DNA of 64,000 bases. Source: Rachycentron canadum (lineage: Eukaryota > Chordata > Actinopteri > Carangiformes > Rachycentridae). This document shows positions 37,201-49,200 of the stretch, piece after piece (within the stretch, counting starts at the first letter, position 1; each line of letters starts with the position of its first letter). The stretch spans positions 17,912,051 through 17,976,050 of the forward strand of contig CM076653.1 in assembly GCA_038496675.1 (NCBI GenBank), written 5' to 3'. The notes under the pieces are model-generated. The model did no database searches. It was not told where the DNA came from and saw only the letters and a program-made list of their open reading frames with translations. The position numbers were made by a program, and so were the translations under genes.

Positions 37201-40200
37201 CTATATCTGGTCTGTAGAGTCAACAAACAAAGGTTATCAAGAGTTTGTAGCTTACAGAGGTAGTGTTTGTCCATTTAATGATTTATAGCTATTTTTTAAT
37301 GCTTCTTTGTTTGTATATATATATATATCTTTGTTTCTATATTTGGTGGCTAATGGGTTTTCTATGTGTCATAAGTGACTGGAAGCCATAATTTCCCTTG
37401 GGATATATAAAGTAAGTATATTGAATGTATAAACATGACATCTTCTATAATTTATTGAGATGCAATTTTAAGGTACTTGTATTTCCATTTTATGCCATTT
37501 CATCCTTACCCTCCTATATTGTACTTATATATTTGTTTAAATTTGTTAGAAATTACACCTTTATATATACACAATGTAAAATGAACTTACAGAATATTAT
37601 ACATTATTATAGATAAAAGAGTTTATTGTGGCTGATGAGAGCCACTCAGTCACCAACTGACCTCAGAGAAAAGCCCCATTGCAGCACTTGCATCTTAAAT
37701 TTGATTAAGTATTAATTTTTTACAATACTTTTAGCACTTTAACTCAAATAGTTTCACATTGTGGTGTCAGTCTGAACACTTTCTCCACCAGTGCATATTT
37801 CCCAAAATGTCAAGTTAACCTTTTATAAGGGTTTTACTATTCATAGATACCATTGCAATATGAACATGGACATCATTTAAATATATCAAATGAAAGTATC
37901 CCTGACCTAACGTTAATATAAGAAGTGGTACATTAACATCTACATCTGTAGCACCACGGACAGTTGTCTCATTTGGACCTGTACTGTGTCTATTAGAGAT
38001 GTTAAAGCTCTAAATTTTGAACTCAAGTTAAATTTTTGGATTGTACATGAAGTTATAAAGTTAAATCTGGATACAGGTTTATGGTTAAAAAGATGCTGTT
38101 CTTGTTGTGGTGTAACTGCCCCCGTTGTGGAATGTGAGGAGAGATGATGGTTCATTGAGGGCTCTCTACACCCTAGTGTTTGGACGCAGCTCAACTCAGC
38201 ATTGTTTGCCTAGAGCTGAGTTGGGGGATGCCAGCGGGTTTGGCGTATGTGGCTCTTTTCCATTCGTCTGGATTTCATGTTGATGCCAGGAAATACAGTG
38301 ACAAAATATCATTTTGGATGTTTGTCACTTTCCCCTATTAAAAAGCAGATTTAGAATTTGGGTCTGTTGCTGAAAATAAGAAACGAGAAACATGATGCAG
38401 AATTTGAGCCAGGGAAGCTGGCAGTGTGCTAAAGAAGGCTAAAGATTGCTTGCTTGTGTCAGCCTGTCGGAACTGAAGCATCTTGGGCAAATTTGAGGAT
38501 CATACATATTATTATACCTTTTTAGAAACAAAATAGGTCTGTTGTGATGAATTGCATCCTAATGGGATACAAGTGACACTGTAATTAGCAGGCAATTAAG
38601 TGAGGATACAGATAATAGGGATGTGGTTAGTGAATCAGCAAGTCTAGGACTAAGGATACACGAATGCAGCATGTGATGCTCCCTAAAAACCCTCTAATTA
38701 AAATTTTTCCATATTATTTTCTGGGAAAAGTTATTGTTGGAAAGCAGAGATAATGCTTTTTGTGTCAGAGAAAACTATATCGAGCAGTAAGTTAGTGGGT
38801 TTCTGTGGATATGAGGTTGCTTTAGGACAGTGAAGAGGTGATGAGCTGAATCTATCAGTGAGGGCGTGCACGGCGGGTCACACCTGGCCAGGCACCACAG
38901 CTCTGGAGAATAGCTTGTTCAGCTGAACCAGCTCGTTGGGTGTGGTGTCAAACTTGAGCGCAATGCTGTTCAACGTGTCCCGCGATTCCACCTGGACCAC
39001 AAAACAAGAGAGAGGACACAGAATCACACTCCTGCTTCTGTTCAGGGAACTTCCTACAAGATTCAAAGGGAAGACATGAAGATGACAGAGGATGAAGGGC
39101 GGAGAGAGAAAACCTGATGAACAGAGCTGTGCAATTATCACTTTAAAGGCTTTAATGTGGCTTGTTTTTTCGGATGATTTTGGGATATTATGCAAATTAA
39201 AACTGTCAGCTGTTGACCAGGAATAGAAACCCATGGGATTCAATGTTGCTGGAAGGAATGTGAACTGACATGAATGTCAGCAGCAGTCATGTTATCTTCA
39301 GAGCCACTCGTGTAGCAATGTGAACCTTTTCCCCATTTGAAATAAGGAAGACAAGGTCTAGAGCCACGACTATGAGTGAAAATGATTATTTTCGTTATTT
39401 CTGAAACTCTCAATTACCTAATGAATAATTTAGTCTGTAAAACATCAGAAAATTATGTTTGACTAATTTTCCCCAAGTGATGTTTTCAAATTGACCTTTT
39501 TCTAAATCCATTCCTGCCTCACTGCACCAGCTACTGTCAAATCTTAGCAACTGCAACAAGTCTGTCAAGCTTTGGATTTTTCTACATACTAAAGCGATGT
39601 ACGGCAGGCTGTATTAAAAGTGAAACTCTACAAACCTGATCAAACTTAAAAACACGAGAGGAAAGTATCAGGAATAGATTTAAACTGAATGTTTATCTAC
39701 AACACAATAAGCAGCAATTGCTCGTATGTACAGCTAAATAGTCTACTACCATTAGCAGAAACCACATTTTACTCGCAAGGCCAAGAGGCCAGCACATCCA
39801 CTGTGCAGATGCTGGTGGTGATGTTATCATATTGTGGGCAGACCCTGCTCTTTACTCTGACTCTTTTCAGGCCTTCCTCTTGTGTCTTGACAGTGCAAGC
39901 GGTTATAGGATGGAATCATTGTCTGATCTTACATCTTTTATTTTTATACTTATAATACGAGTACTAAATAACAGTACACGACCGTACAAGAATAATGCTA
40001 AACTAGGATTAGCCTAGTCTTTTAGCACAACTTTGTGCATGTAGCCAACAAGTCTGTCAATTTTATAATAAGTGTTATGTGTTTACAACCAGCTCATGGA
40101 GCCAATATTATTAGTTAGTAGATTATGCTAACTAATAAATATATTATGCAGCAACAGTTGTCTTTTACACCAAACGACAGCTGTTGGCTACAAATGAGCT

Positions 40201-43200
40201 GTAATTGTGTATGTGTGTCTCAAATGAAGGATCGATTGTTTCAAAAAAACAAATGTTGAGTGGTAAATTTACCACCATTAAACTACATCTAAAGGCAGGT
40301 GTAGCAAACGGTCACTGTACTTGGTGGAGGTTATCAACCTACCAAACTTTGTTCAACCAGCTATGGACTCAAACATATGATGCTATATTATGTTTTATAT
40401 AATGATATAAAACTATATGTATGTGTACAAAAATGTGTATGTATGTGTTCAAATCAATTATGGCACTGTTACTTAATCAGTTACTTAAAGCGATTGTGAA
40501 AACTGCAGTTGAATATTTTTTGCTAGTCAATTAATTGATTAACTGACTAATCATAATCTATTCAGAATTAACCGAGTGCATTATTCACTTTGACAAAGAA
40601 CATTGTCCTGAACCATTTTAAATGTACAATGGAAACCAACCAGTTTCCTGCTGCTGTGGTTACACCCTGTGCTCAGCTGCAGCACCGTGCTGTGTGACAC
40701 AGGTGCTTCTGCTTGTCTCCACCAGTTACTATCTATACAACAGAGATGTGCTCCACGTGTCTGAACTAGTTAAGCATCTAACGCGCCCGGTGGGAGTTTC
40801 TACCTTCCAAATAAGGATGACAACCATGTCAAAAAAGTGCCTGCGTGTGTGTGAAATGTTGTAAATGTGAAAAAAATTGAGCTCAGGGGAGAGAACCCCT
40901 GAGAACCAGATAGGCAGGGCTGTCTCTAAGCTGTGTATAATTAGGATGGGATAATGGCACTGTGTGTATTAGTAAAGTAGTCATGGGACTGTGCGTGTGT
41001 GTGCGTTTGTGTACACAGTCCAAAAAACACCAAGGAATGACAGATCTCTAATTTATAACATGACAGATTGTTTCCATATTCAAGCAGGAACAGACGGACA
41101 GACAGACAGATGCACACTGCACAGTCACAGACAGGTTGGTGAATAAGGGGAACAGAGACAGACAAGCTATAGCACCACTAACTCTGAATCATTGTGTGTG
41201 AGGCAGTCACACATGATATCAGAAACATGCATGAGGCTGCACAAAATACAGAAATCCAGAAGCTGTTAGCAACCGGTGAATGTCTTCAACTTAAATATCA
41301 CAGACTGTGACGCGTACGCACACTCCAAAAACAGGCTGTAGCTAGAGCTGCAGCTCTGTCTCCAGGTAGCAGCTGAAAGCCATCGTGAAATGAAAAATCT
41401 GAACCTTTCTCTGTGCTACATGGGTGTCAGGCAGCATTTCAATTGTCAAAATACCTTGGCAAAACCAAAAACAGATAGATGAAGTGTGGATGGGCTGGGA
41501 GTAAGTCATATTTCAAATATTTGAAATACAAATATTGTACTTGATTTACCAAGTACAACAGAGCAATGTGAGATCATCCTGAGAATCTGTGGCTCAGAGA
41601 GGCGAGCAAACTGAGCACTCATCAATCACACAAGTATGTCATTTAGCCTGTTAGCTTGTGCTTGAAACAGAGCAGGACTTGCAGACAAGGATGAGAGCTG
41701 GGCATATGAAGAATGTAGTTCTGTTTTGTGGTTGAGTATTTTGTCAGTGTTTTATACATCGGCAGACAGACTTTTCTTGCATGGTTGCGACGACAACACC
41801 CACACAAGATACAGTCACAAAACAATGGTGCTACTTTACAGGTGAGTAGCCAAGATCAAAATGAAGGCTGTAGTAGATGTTACTGAGTACTAATGGGTTG
41901 GGACATCAACATGTCAATGGTCATCACAGCTGGTGTGATTCAAAGGTCGTAATTTTAATATGGTCTCATTTTAGATGATTGATAATTATGTTTATCAAAT
42001 TGGATTTAGGCAAACAACAGTCCCCAATGTATTCCTCCAACCAGTCATCCATAATAAGGCTGTGACCAAAGCAAGAGTAGGCAGCTCGAGGAACAACCAC
42101 AACCATTGATAAAGTGTGTCTAGGAAAACTTCAGTGCATTGACAATGAGGTCAAGTGATAACAGCTGATGGTGGCAGAAATCCAGCAGAAACTAAAGCTA
42201 CTAAAAGACAAAACACTTGTTTCGGCTCATTAGCTCTCCGAGCTGAAACGTCTTGTGATGCTGGTCTCTTGGTTGCAGCACTGGACACTGACTATAATGT
42301 GAGATTTGAAATCAAGAAACCTCAGTAACTGCATGGTCTTTTAGGAATAAACTTGCTAAGAGCTAACCCAGGTCCAGATTGTAGACTACACTGGGTTTGG
42401 ATGCTGTACCCTCTGGGAGAACAACTAATCAGAGCTTAGTCAGTCAGCTGGTATACAGTCTCCCTGACTCAGCAATGTGTGCAACTTTGTTTGGCCAACA
42501 ATGAACAAGGCAGAGCAGGAATGCATTGTGCAGTATGGATTGGAGGGGGAGGCTGTGCTGGGCTGAACTGAACTGAGGTGGACAGGATACAGTCGTTTGA
42601 CCTGCTGAGGCTTCATGGTGAACAGATCTACACTGCAGAGAAGGACAGGGTGGGGGGAGCTTGGCTGTTCTGTAATAGTCTTAGCTAGTGACTGGTTGTA
42701 GAGGGATGTCCCTAGATTAAAGTGAAGTGAGGACCTAAAACAAATCATTAAATTTCATTTACCCTCAAAACCACTGGAAATTACACAGCAGTATGTATAC
42801 TGAAAACAGAACCATTTCCATTATTCATCATCATTCTTGTAGTAAGTTTTCATAAACCCAGACATCTATTTTTATCTGTTCCACAGACACGTCTGCCGAA
42901 GGGTCAAAGTGGAGATACACAATAACAGTAGTTTGTTGATCTGATTCAATTATCTGGTTTGATTAAATGTTAATTTGATCATTTTCTGGAAGCAAATCTA
43001 ATTAAAAAAAGCATCCCTCATATTTCAAAATGCCATTTGATACCTTTAGATTTTCACCACGTGTTCATCAGGCCAGATTTAATTCAATGATTTTATCAAA
43101 GTTGAGATTAAGTTAAACGGAGGTTGCACAGCAACCAAGGCAGTGAGTACACAGACAAACCTCATGAACCCAATCATTCAATCTGTTGGAATATTATCGG

Positions 43201-46200
43201 GATGTATTTTCAATGAGACAACCACAGGTAGAATTTTCAGCTACTCTACAGTACAGTATTATGAAAGTAATTATGAACATTAAAAAGGATTTTTACTGAT
43301 TAAACCTAATGTCATTGTAGAAAAGTTATTTGGGTTAGTTTGTACATGTACAGTTAGTACAGCTTACTTTTGTTAAAACAAAATTGGTTTCATACCTGTG
43401 CACCAAAGCTCCTTACACACCAGGGGTACCATCAACAACACAATTCCCCAGTTTGGTTTATATAACTACATGTAATCACATGGAATCAAGTATCCCAGTT
43501 ATGATCAGGCTTTTCCAGTATCCCGGTTATGCCGTTGTGTATGTGTGAAAGACGTCCTGGCTTCAGAAATTTAGATAATCTCTTATCTCTGTACTATGAA
43601 ACTCAAGAATATTCCTCTGATAGAAACTGGGATACTGCGAGTAAACACCTTCTACAGGATTTCTAATCACTGTCAATAAAATAAAGATTTGCTCTGGTCT
43701 CCCATTATTGGTGATTAGATGGAGATGTGAAATCCAGCAAAGCAACTTGAATTATTCTCAGATGTTACGGTAAGAGATGACAGAGAGAAACTGAGATGCT
43801 GAAGATTCAAAGATGTGCCTGAATTTATGTAAATGATCAAAATACTGTCAAGTATAAGGAAGCTGAATATGCAGGAAACAATACACAAACATCAAATTCC
43901 ACATAAGATCAAAAGCAAGAAGAGACACTAGTTTGCATGTCAACACACTCATTGATGTCTTATTTGTTGGGATTTTAGCAACTTAAGTTGGTTAAAAAAA
44001 AAAACCTTGGTGCATTCTACTTCTGTGACTAAAAGAAACCAAAGCAGTGTAGCCACAAAGAAGACATAAGGAGGATGTGGTGACAGGTATGTCTCCCATC
44101 TAAAATATTTCCTCATAACTGTCATTAACAACTGCTCTTGGACACCTTGTGACAGTATCAAGGAACTACATGATTTGTCATCTCACCAGCTCTGTGAAGG
44201 GTGAGACGCACTGTTCACTCAGACAACAGCAGCATGTCAACTTGATAAATACCCTGTCCCAAAGAGAACAGGAGGCATCACACAGATCAGACCCACAGAA
44301 GCAATGTGACACAACAATGGCAGACACACACATTATGTATTTACAACATGGCCATAAAAAGGAGGATAATAACACCAGATTATACCCCAGACATTAGAAA
44401 TTATTACTGTGGTGTGTCATAACTGATCATCTATCATCCTATCCATCCAAGAATTTACAACCCCACTGTCCAGCATTTGTGTACTGTCCTTGGTGCATGG
44501 CTAGCATTTTGAGAGTCATATTTTAAAATGAAATAATGGGGTTTGATAAAGAGTTAATAATAAGAGTTAATAATCAGCAGGGTTCCTACAGTGTCAGGGC
44601 CTTTCAACCAGTCCGCTTCAGTACAGAGCATTGATTCTCTCTAGGTGCTATTTGCTACCATCTCATCCATGACCCATTTATATTTAGCTTTATAGCTCCT
44701 CTGTTGCTCAGTGCAAAGCCAGACTATGGGACATCCAGGTCTACGGGACATTTACAGCTGCTAAAACACTTTCTTTTTAGCATTCTGTACAATAAGTCAC
44801 ATATTTGGTTTATTTTGTAGAAACCTCTGCTTTTTGTTTCACAAATAGATGTTTCAAAGCTCAACCTAAGCTATGAAAGCTGTTGGCTCCACTTATTCTT
44901 GTATCAGGAGCTCAGCCAATCAATATGGACAAAAATATCTGGTGTTCAATGAAGTAAACATTGGCAAAGCCGGGTTGTGGGCTGATCTTGGCACCAAAGG
45001 TGGTGTAATAACAGTATGAACATTTTTGCCTTTTTGAGTCTTAATTAATCGCTTTGTCTAAATGTTACAGTAATATTAGCAACACACCAAGCTTTATACG
45101 TCACAGAAGAATCAAGGCACCATTAAAATGACATGTGCATCTTACACAGAATCTCACATGCAAACATTGATCGTACTGTAAGAGGAGCTATCTCTAATTT
45201 GATTAAGTGGCAGAGGACAAGGGACATGCAAATGAGACCCACTGATAAAAACCTGTTATTGACACATTGACAGGAGAACGAGGGAGGGGGGAAAAGAGAA
45301 AGAGTAATCACAATCAGGATCATAGCCACTAATGACAGGTGGACCCCATCTTCTTATCCCCTGGATCAATAATAGCCATTATTCATCTAGAACTGGGGAT
45401 GAATAATTAAGCTCCTTCCTGTTAGGGTGACATCCCTCCTTTCAAGGAGAAGGGTAGAAGAAGGCTGTGGCAGCCATCTTGAGATTGACTGACATCTAGC
45501 TAATGGTCACCTTGTTGAACAGGAGAAGACGTTACAGATTCAACAAGAGCAGTCAGAAGGACGGCTAAAGACTAATAGCTCCATTAAAGAGTCCGCTGAC
45601 ATCTTGGTAAGAACATTATGTGTGGAACATGAGAGCGAATCCATGAGTGCTACTGCAAAAGGTCAACCAAGGAAGTAAGATGCAATCTCAGAGCTAAGAC
45701 TGCTTGGTTAGATTAGTGAGCCGATATGCTTTAAAAGGTAACCATTCACAGGTCAGTGGCTGATCTGTATTTATATGCCATCTCAGAAAAAGGAGTGGAA
45801 CAAATGAAACAACTAGAAAAGAGTAAAACGGTAACCATAATCAACACAATGATTCCACTGTGTCGTCATCAAACTGGAAATAAAACTCCAGGGTTCGGTT
45901 TAATCACCCATAACACCATATCAGAGCAGCTATCGCTCCTCATTTTATAATGAAGGATGAAGCCCAGCTTTAGCATGAGAGTTGCCATGGTGAATTTGTC
46001 ATTACTATCCTGATGGCATTTGTATTGTGTGCAACAGACCTAAATTTAGACCCACTATCAGTGATGGGGAGAAAGTCATGTTATTCTGTCCTTTTAACAG
46101 GGGCACAGACAAAGACTTGCTGTCTCACGTTCAAGCGCTCAGATTTCTCCCTGGGTCAGGTTGTGACCTCCTGCTTCAGGCTTCGACAGCCCCTTCACTG

Positions 46201-49200
46201 CTTTGGCAACAGAAACACAGAACTTTAATGACCATAAGAACCAGCAAAGCAAAGAGAGATTCATAGTGACTTAGAAAACCCAAAGCTGAGGCAGTGTTTG
46301 AGCCAGGCCTGTCTGAGAAGGCCTCACATTTGCCCATTATGTAGTTTTCCACTCATATGTTAAACTGTTGTCAGGCCACACAGCTGAAGATATCGTCTAA
46401 ACTGAGCAGGTTGACAGCTCTCAGTCCTCTCTTTTAGCTGCTGAGCTAACGTTAGCTAAAGTCATGGTTTCATAGACTGACAGGACGAGCTGGTGCTCAG
46501 CTCTGACTGCCCAAAGCCTTAATATGATGTTCAAGGATTCTTAGGTTAAGTTTTCCTTAAAATGTTCACATAAGTATTTAAGGTTTTCTCCTTATCTTGG
46601 TTTGATACTTAAGGAATCATTTAAACACAGTTTAGCCATTGAACAAAAGTACTTAGTAACAAATCTAACATAAACTGATAGTATCTTAATGGCAACATGG
46701 CTGAGTTTATTGTGATAAATGAAGAGGGTGAACATGTCCCAAGATAAGTTAAGAGATTCAACCTTAACCATAACTCTCAGCTAAGGAGAAATCCAACCTT
46801 AAGTTTCATATATGAGTAGAAAACTAAAGGTGTTTGGTGCAACCAGCCCCTGAATATTATGTAATATCATCTTATATTAGGTGTCCACCAGTAATTGACT
46901 GCTATCTTGCTACCATGTACAGGGCTGGGAATTGATGCATACAGCATTAGTGCGCAGGCAGCTTTATTGAGCAACAGACTCATCACTCTGCAGAAGAAAA
47001 GACGACAATCCTTGCAAACTCTTTGATCATCAAGACAATGCAGATTTCAACTCCCCAAGAAACACATTTGGCAAAGTGTACAGACTCTGGCTTGAGATGC
47101 ATGTTTACCAGGTAACAGCCAAGTCATTTTGTTGTTTGGCTAACAAAATAAATGTTGATGAAGCACATGCAAGAGCAGTTTAAATAAGGATGCTAAAGAT
47201 TACAAAGGTGTCAGAGTGAGCTGCTGACACCAAAGCTATGTCTGTTCTTCTATCCATCAACCCACCTGTCCATCAGCCTCCATCTTCTTCACATGCATTC
47301 CCTCGATTCCCTCCTCCATCACTTTTAACATCCCCATCCACACACCCCTCCGATCCCATCATTTCTCCATCATCCAGAGCTGTGAAAGAGCTGAAACTGT
47401 GGGATCTCCTCTCCTACCCAGCAGTGAATAATGCAATCAGAGTGACTGATTGTCAGAGGGTGCAGAGTCAAGATTATTGCTGATGTGTGTTTCTCTGTTT
47501 CCGCATACACACACACGCACACACTCACACCTGGTGCTCGGCGTATGACTCATCTAATGTCCGCATGTCCTCTAATGCCCACATTGCTTCCTCTCAGCCC
47601 AGCAGAGATCATTTCACCGAGCAGACTGGTAATTCTGACTGATCATTGCTCTGTCTTCATCAGCATCTACCTATTTCACATCTGGTGGAATCATGACACA
47701 TCTGGATCATACTGACAGCCTTAGAGCTGGGTTGTACCCACTGAAGTGTGTCTGTACAACTAAGTATATAGAAACTGCCAAGAATGAAACTTTCTTTAAA
47801 TCAAACTTTAAGAAAGTTCCTGTGTGGTTGCTTGGTTGCTTGTAGTTGCTCAGATACATTTAAGAGATTTATATTTTTTAACACTAAGAAAAAAGGCGTT
47901 TTGATGAAAATCATGCACCTTAAGGTATCGAATCAAGACTACAACAGTTCAGTGCTCGCAGCCCTCCAAGGTGGCTGAGTTTTAATTCAAATGCTAGCAC
48001 TAGGACACCAACACATCCATAGTGACAATACTAATGTTTAGTCGGTGTGTTTACTATATTTACCAACATCTGCTAATTAGCACTGAAAACAGTATATATT
48101 ATATATACTACACTTCCCGATATGGGAGAATGTTGTCTCAGACCTCATATCTGACTACTCATGTTGGCAAGAATGGCAACATCATGACTGCTGACAATTT
48201 GGTCCTTTCTTCCCCAGCCTACAAACTGGAATTCAGACACCGCTTCCCCTCAAAACTGCTCTCTAGTGTCACTATACAAAGTGTAATGAGAGCTTTGCTG
48301 TGCCATTTCTGCTGGGATCACTGCAATAGACTGAAGGAAAGCATGGGTAGGGGAGTAAAAAAAAAAGAAAAAAAAAGAAACCATATTTCCTTTTATTTGA
48401 AAACAAGCATTACAGATATGATGGGAAATAAGTAAGTCAGTATACACTACATGATCAGCTTGAGCATAATATTGGAAACTAGAGCTACTGGTTCACAGTT
48501 GTATACCTCCACCAGTCTAGTTTCAGATTACAACCCCTTTTATCCAGAGTCATAAATTCACCATTTGTGTAAAATTATGTCATAGTGTCTCCAAAGTTTT
48601 GAGTTGTGGCTAAAATGTGTATTGATGGGTCACATCGGCCTTGAAATCTAATGAGTTGAGTTGAATCCTTGAATCCCAGTGAATGTTTTTGAAGAGAATC
48701 TGTTCAGAGATATCAACACCCACTTTTTGTGAGGTCACTGTGACTTTGACCTTTGACCACTTAAATCTAATCTAAGTTCATCATTGAGTCTTTAAGATCG
48801 TGTCTATGAGAACAGCACAGTCTGTCTGTAGGGATGGACAGCCAACCCAAAAAAAATATGCCAGCTCTGGTTGGGGCAGAACAGCATAAACAACATAAAA
48901 ACTGACACTGCAATTCTTTTTCTGTGATATGAAAAACAGGACTTTAAACCACATGACTTGAAAAGTTTTTGGTCAACATCAGGTAAACTGATCACAAATG
49001 ATTGCTTATTAACAATGGCTGCGTTTGAAGAGCCTACGTGTCCCTCTGTGGCAACAGGAGGGGGCGGCTTTCTTAAATGAATCATTAAATAATAAGGTGC
49101 TCCACTGCAAATATTTTAATTGCCAAGCACTTCGTGACAACATCTCACTGACCGAGGTTGGGTGGGTGATGGTTGATTAAATATTGTGATTAGCATGGAG

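Larger units (their letters stand above)
36875..37260. repeat. Composite dispersed repeat containing a CTAA array
   Basis: It starts TTAAAGGGATATTTTACCAT and TTTTGGGAAA, the end sequence of the family seen at 1765-1880 and 2785-3062. It then has a different 3'-tail-like piece at 37020-37085 and the CTAA array at 37137-37200, followed by family-like sequence (TATATCTGGTCTGTAGAGTC). Confidence 0.5.
36196..38883 (-). other. oxr1 intron rich in repeats
   Basis: The 2.7 kb intron between the two LysM exons is mostly repeat-derived up to about 37260, with a TA/TG microsatellite at 36741-36776 and the CTAA array at 37137-37200. No exon was seen. Confidence 0.75.
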
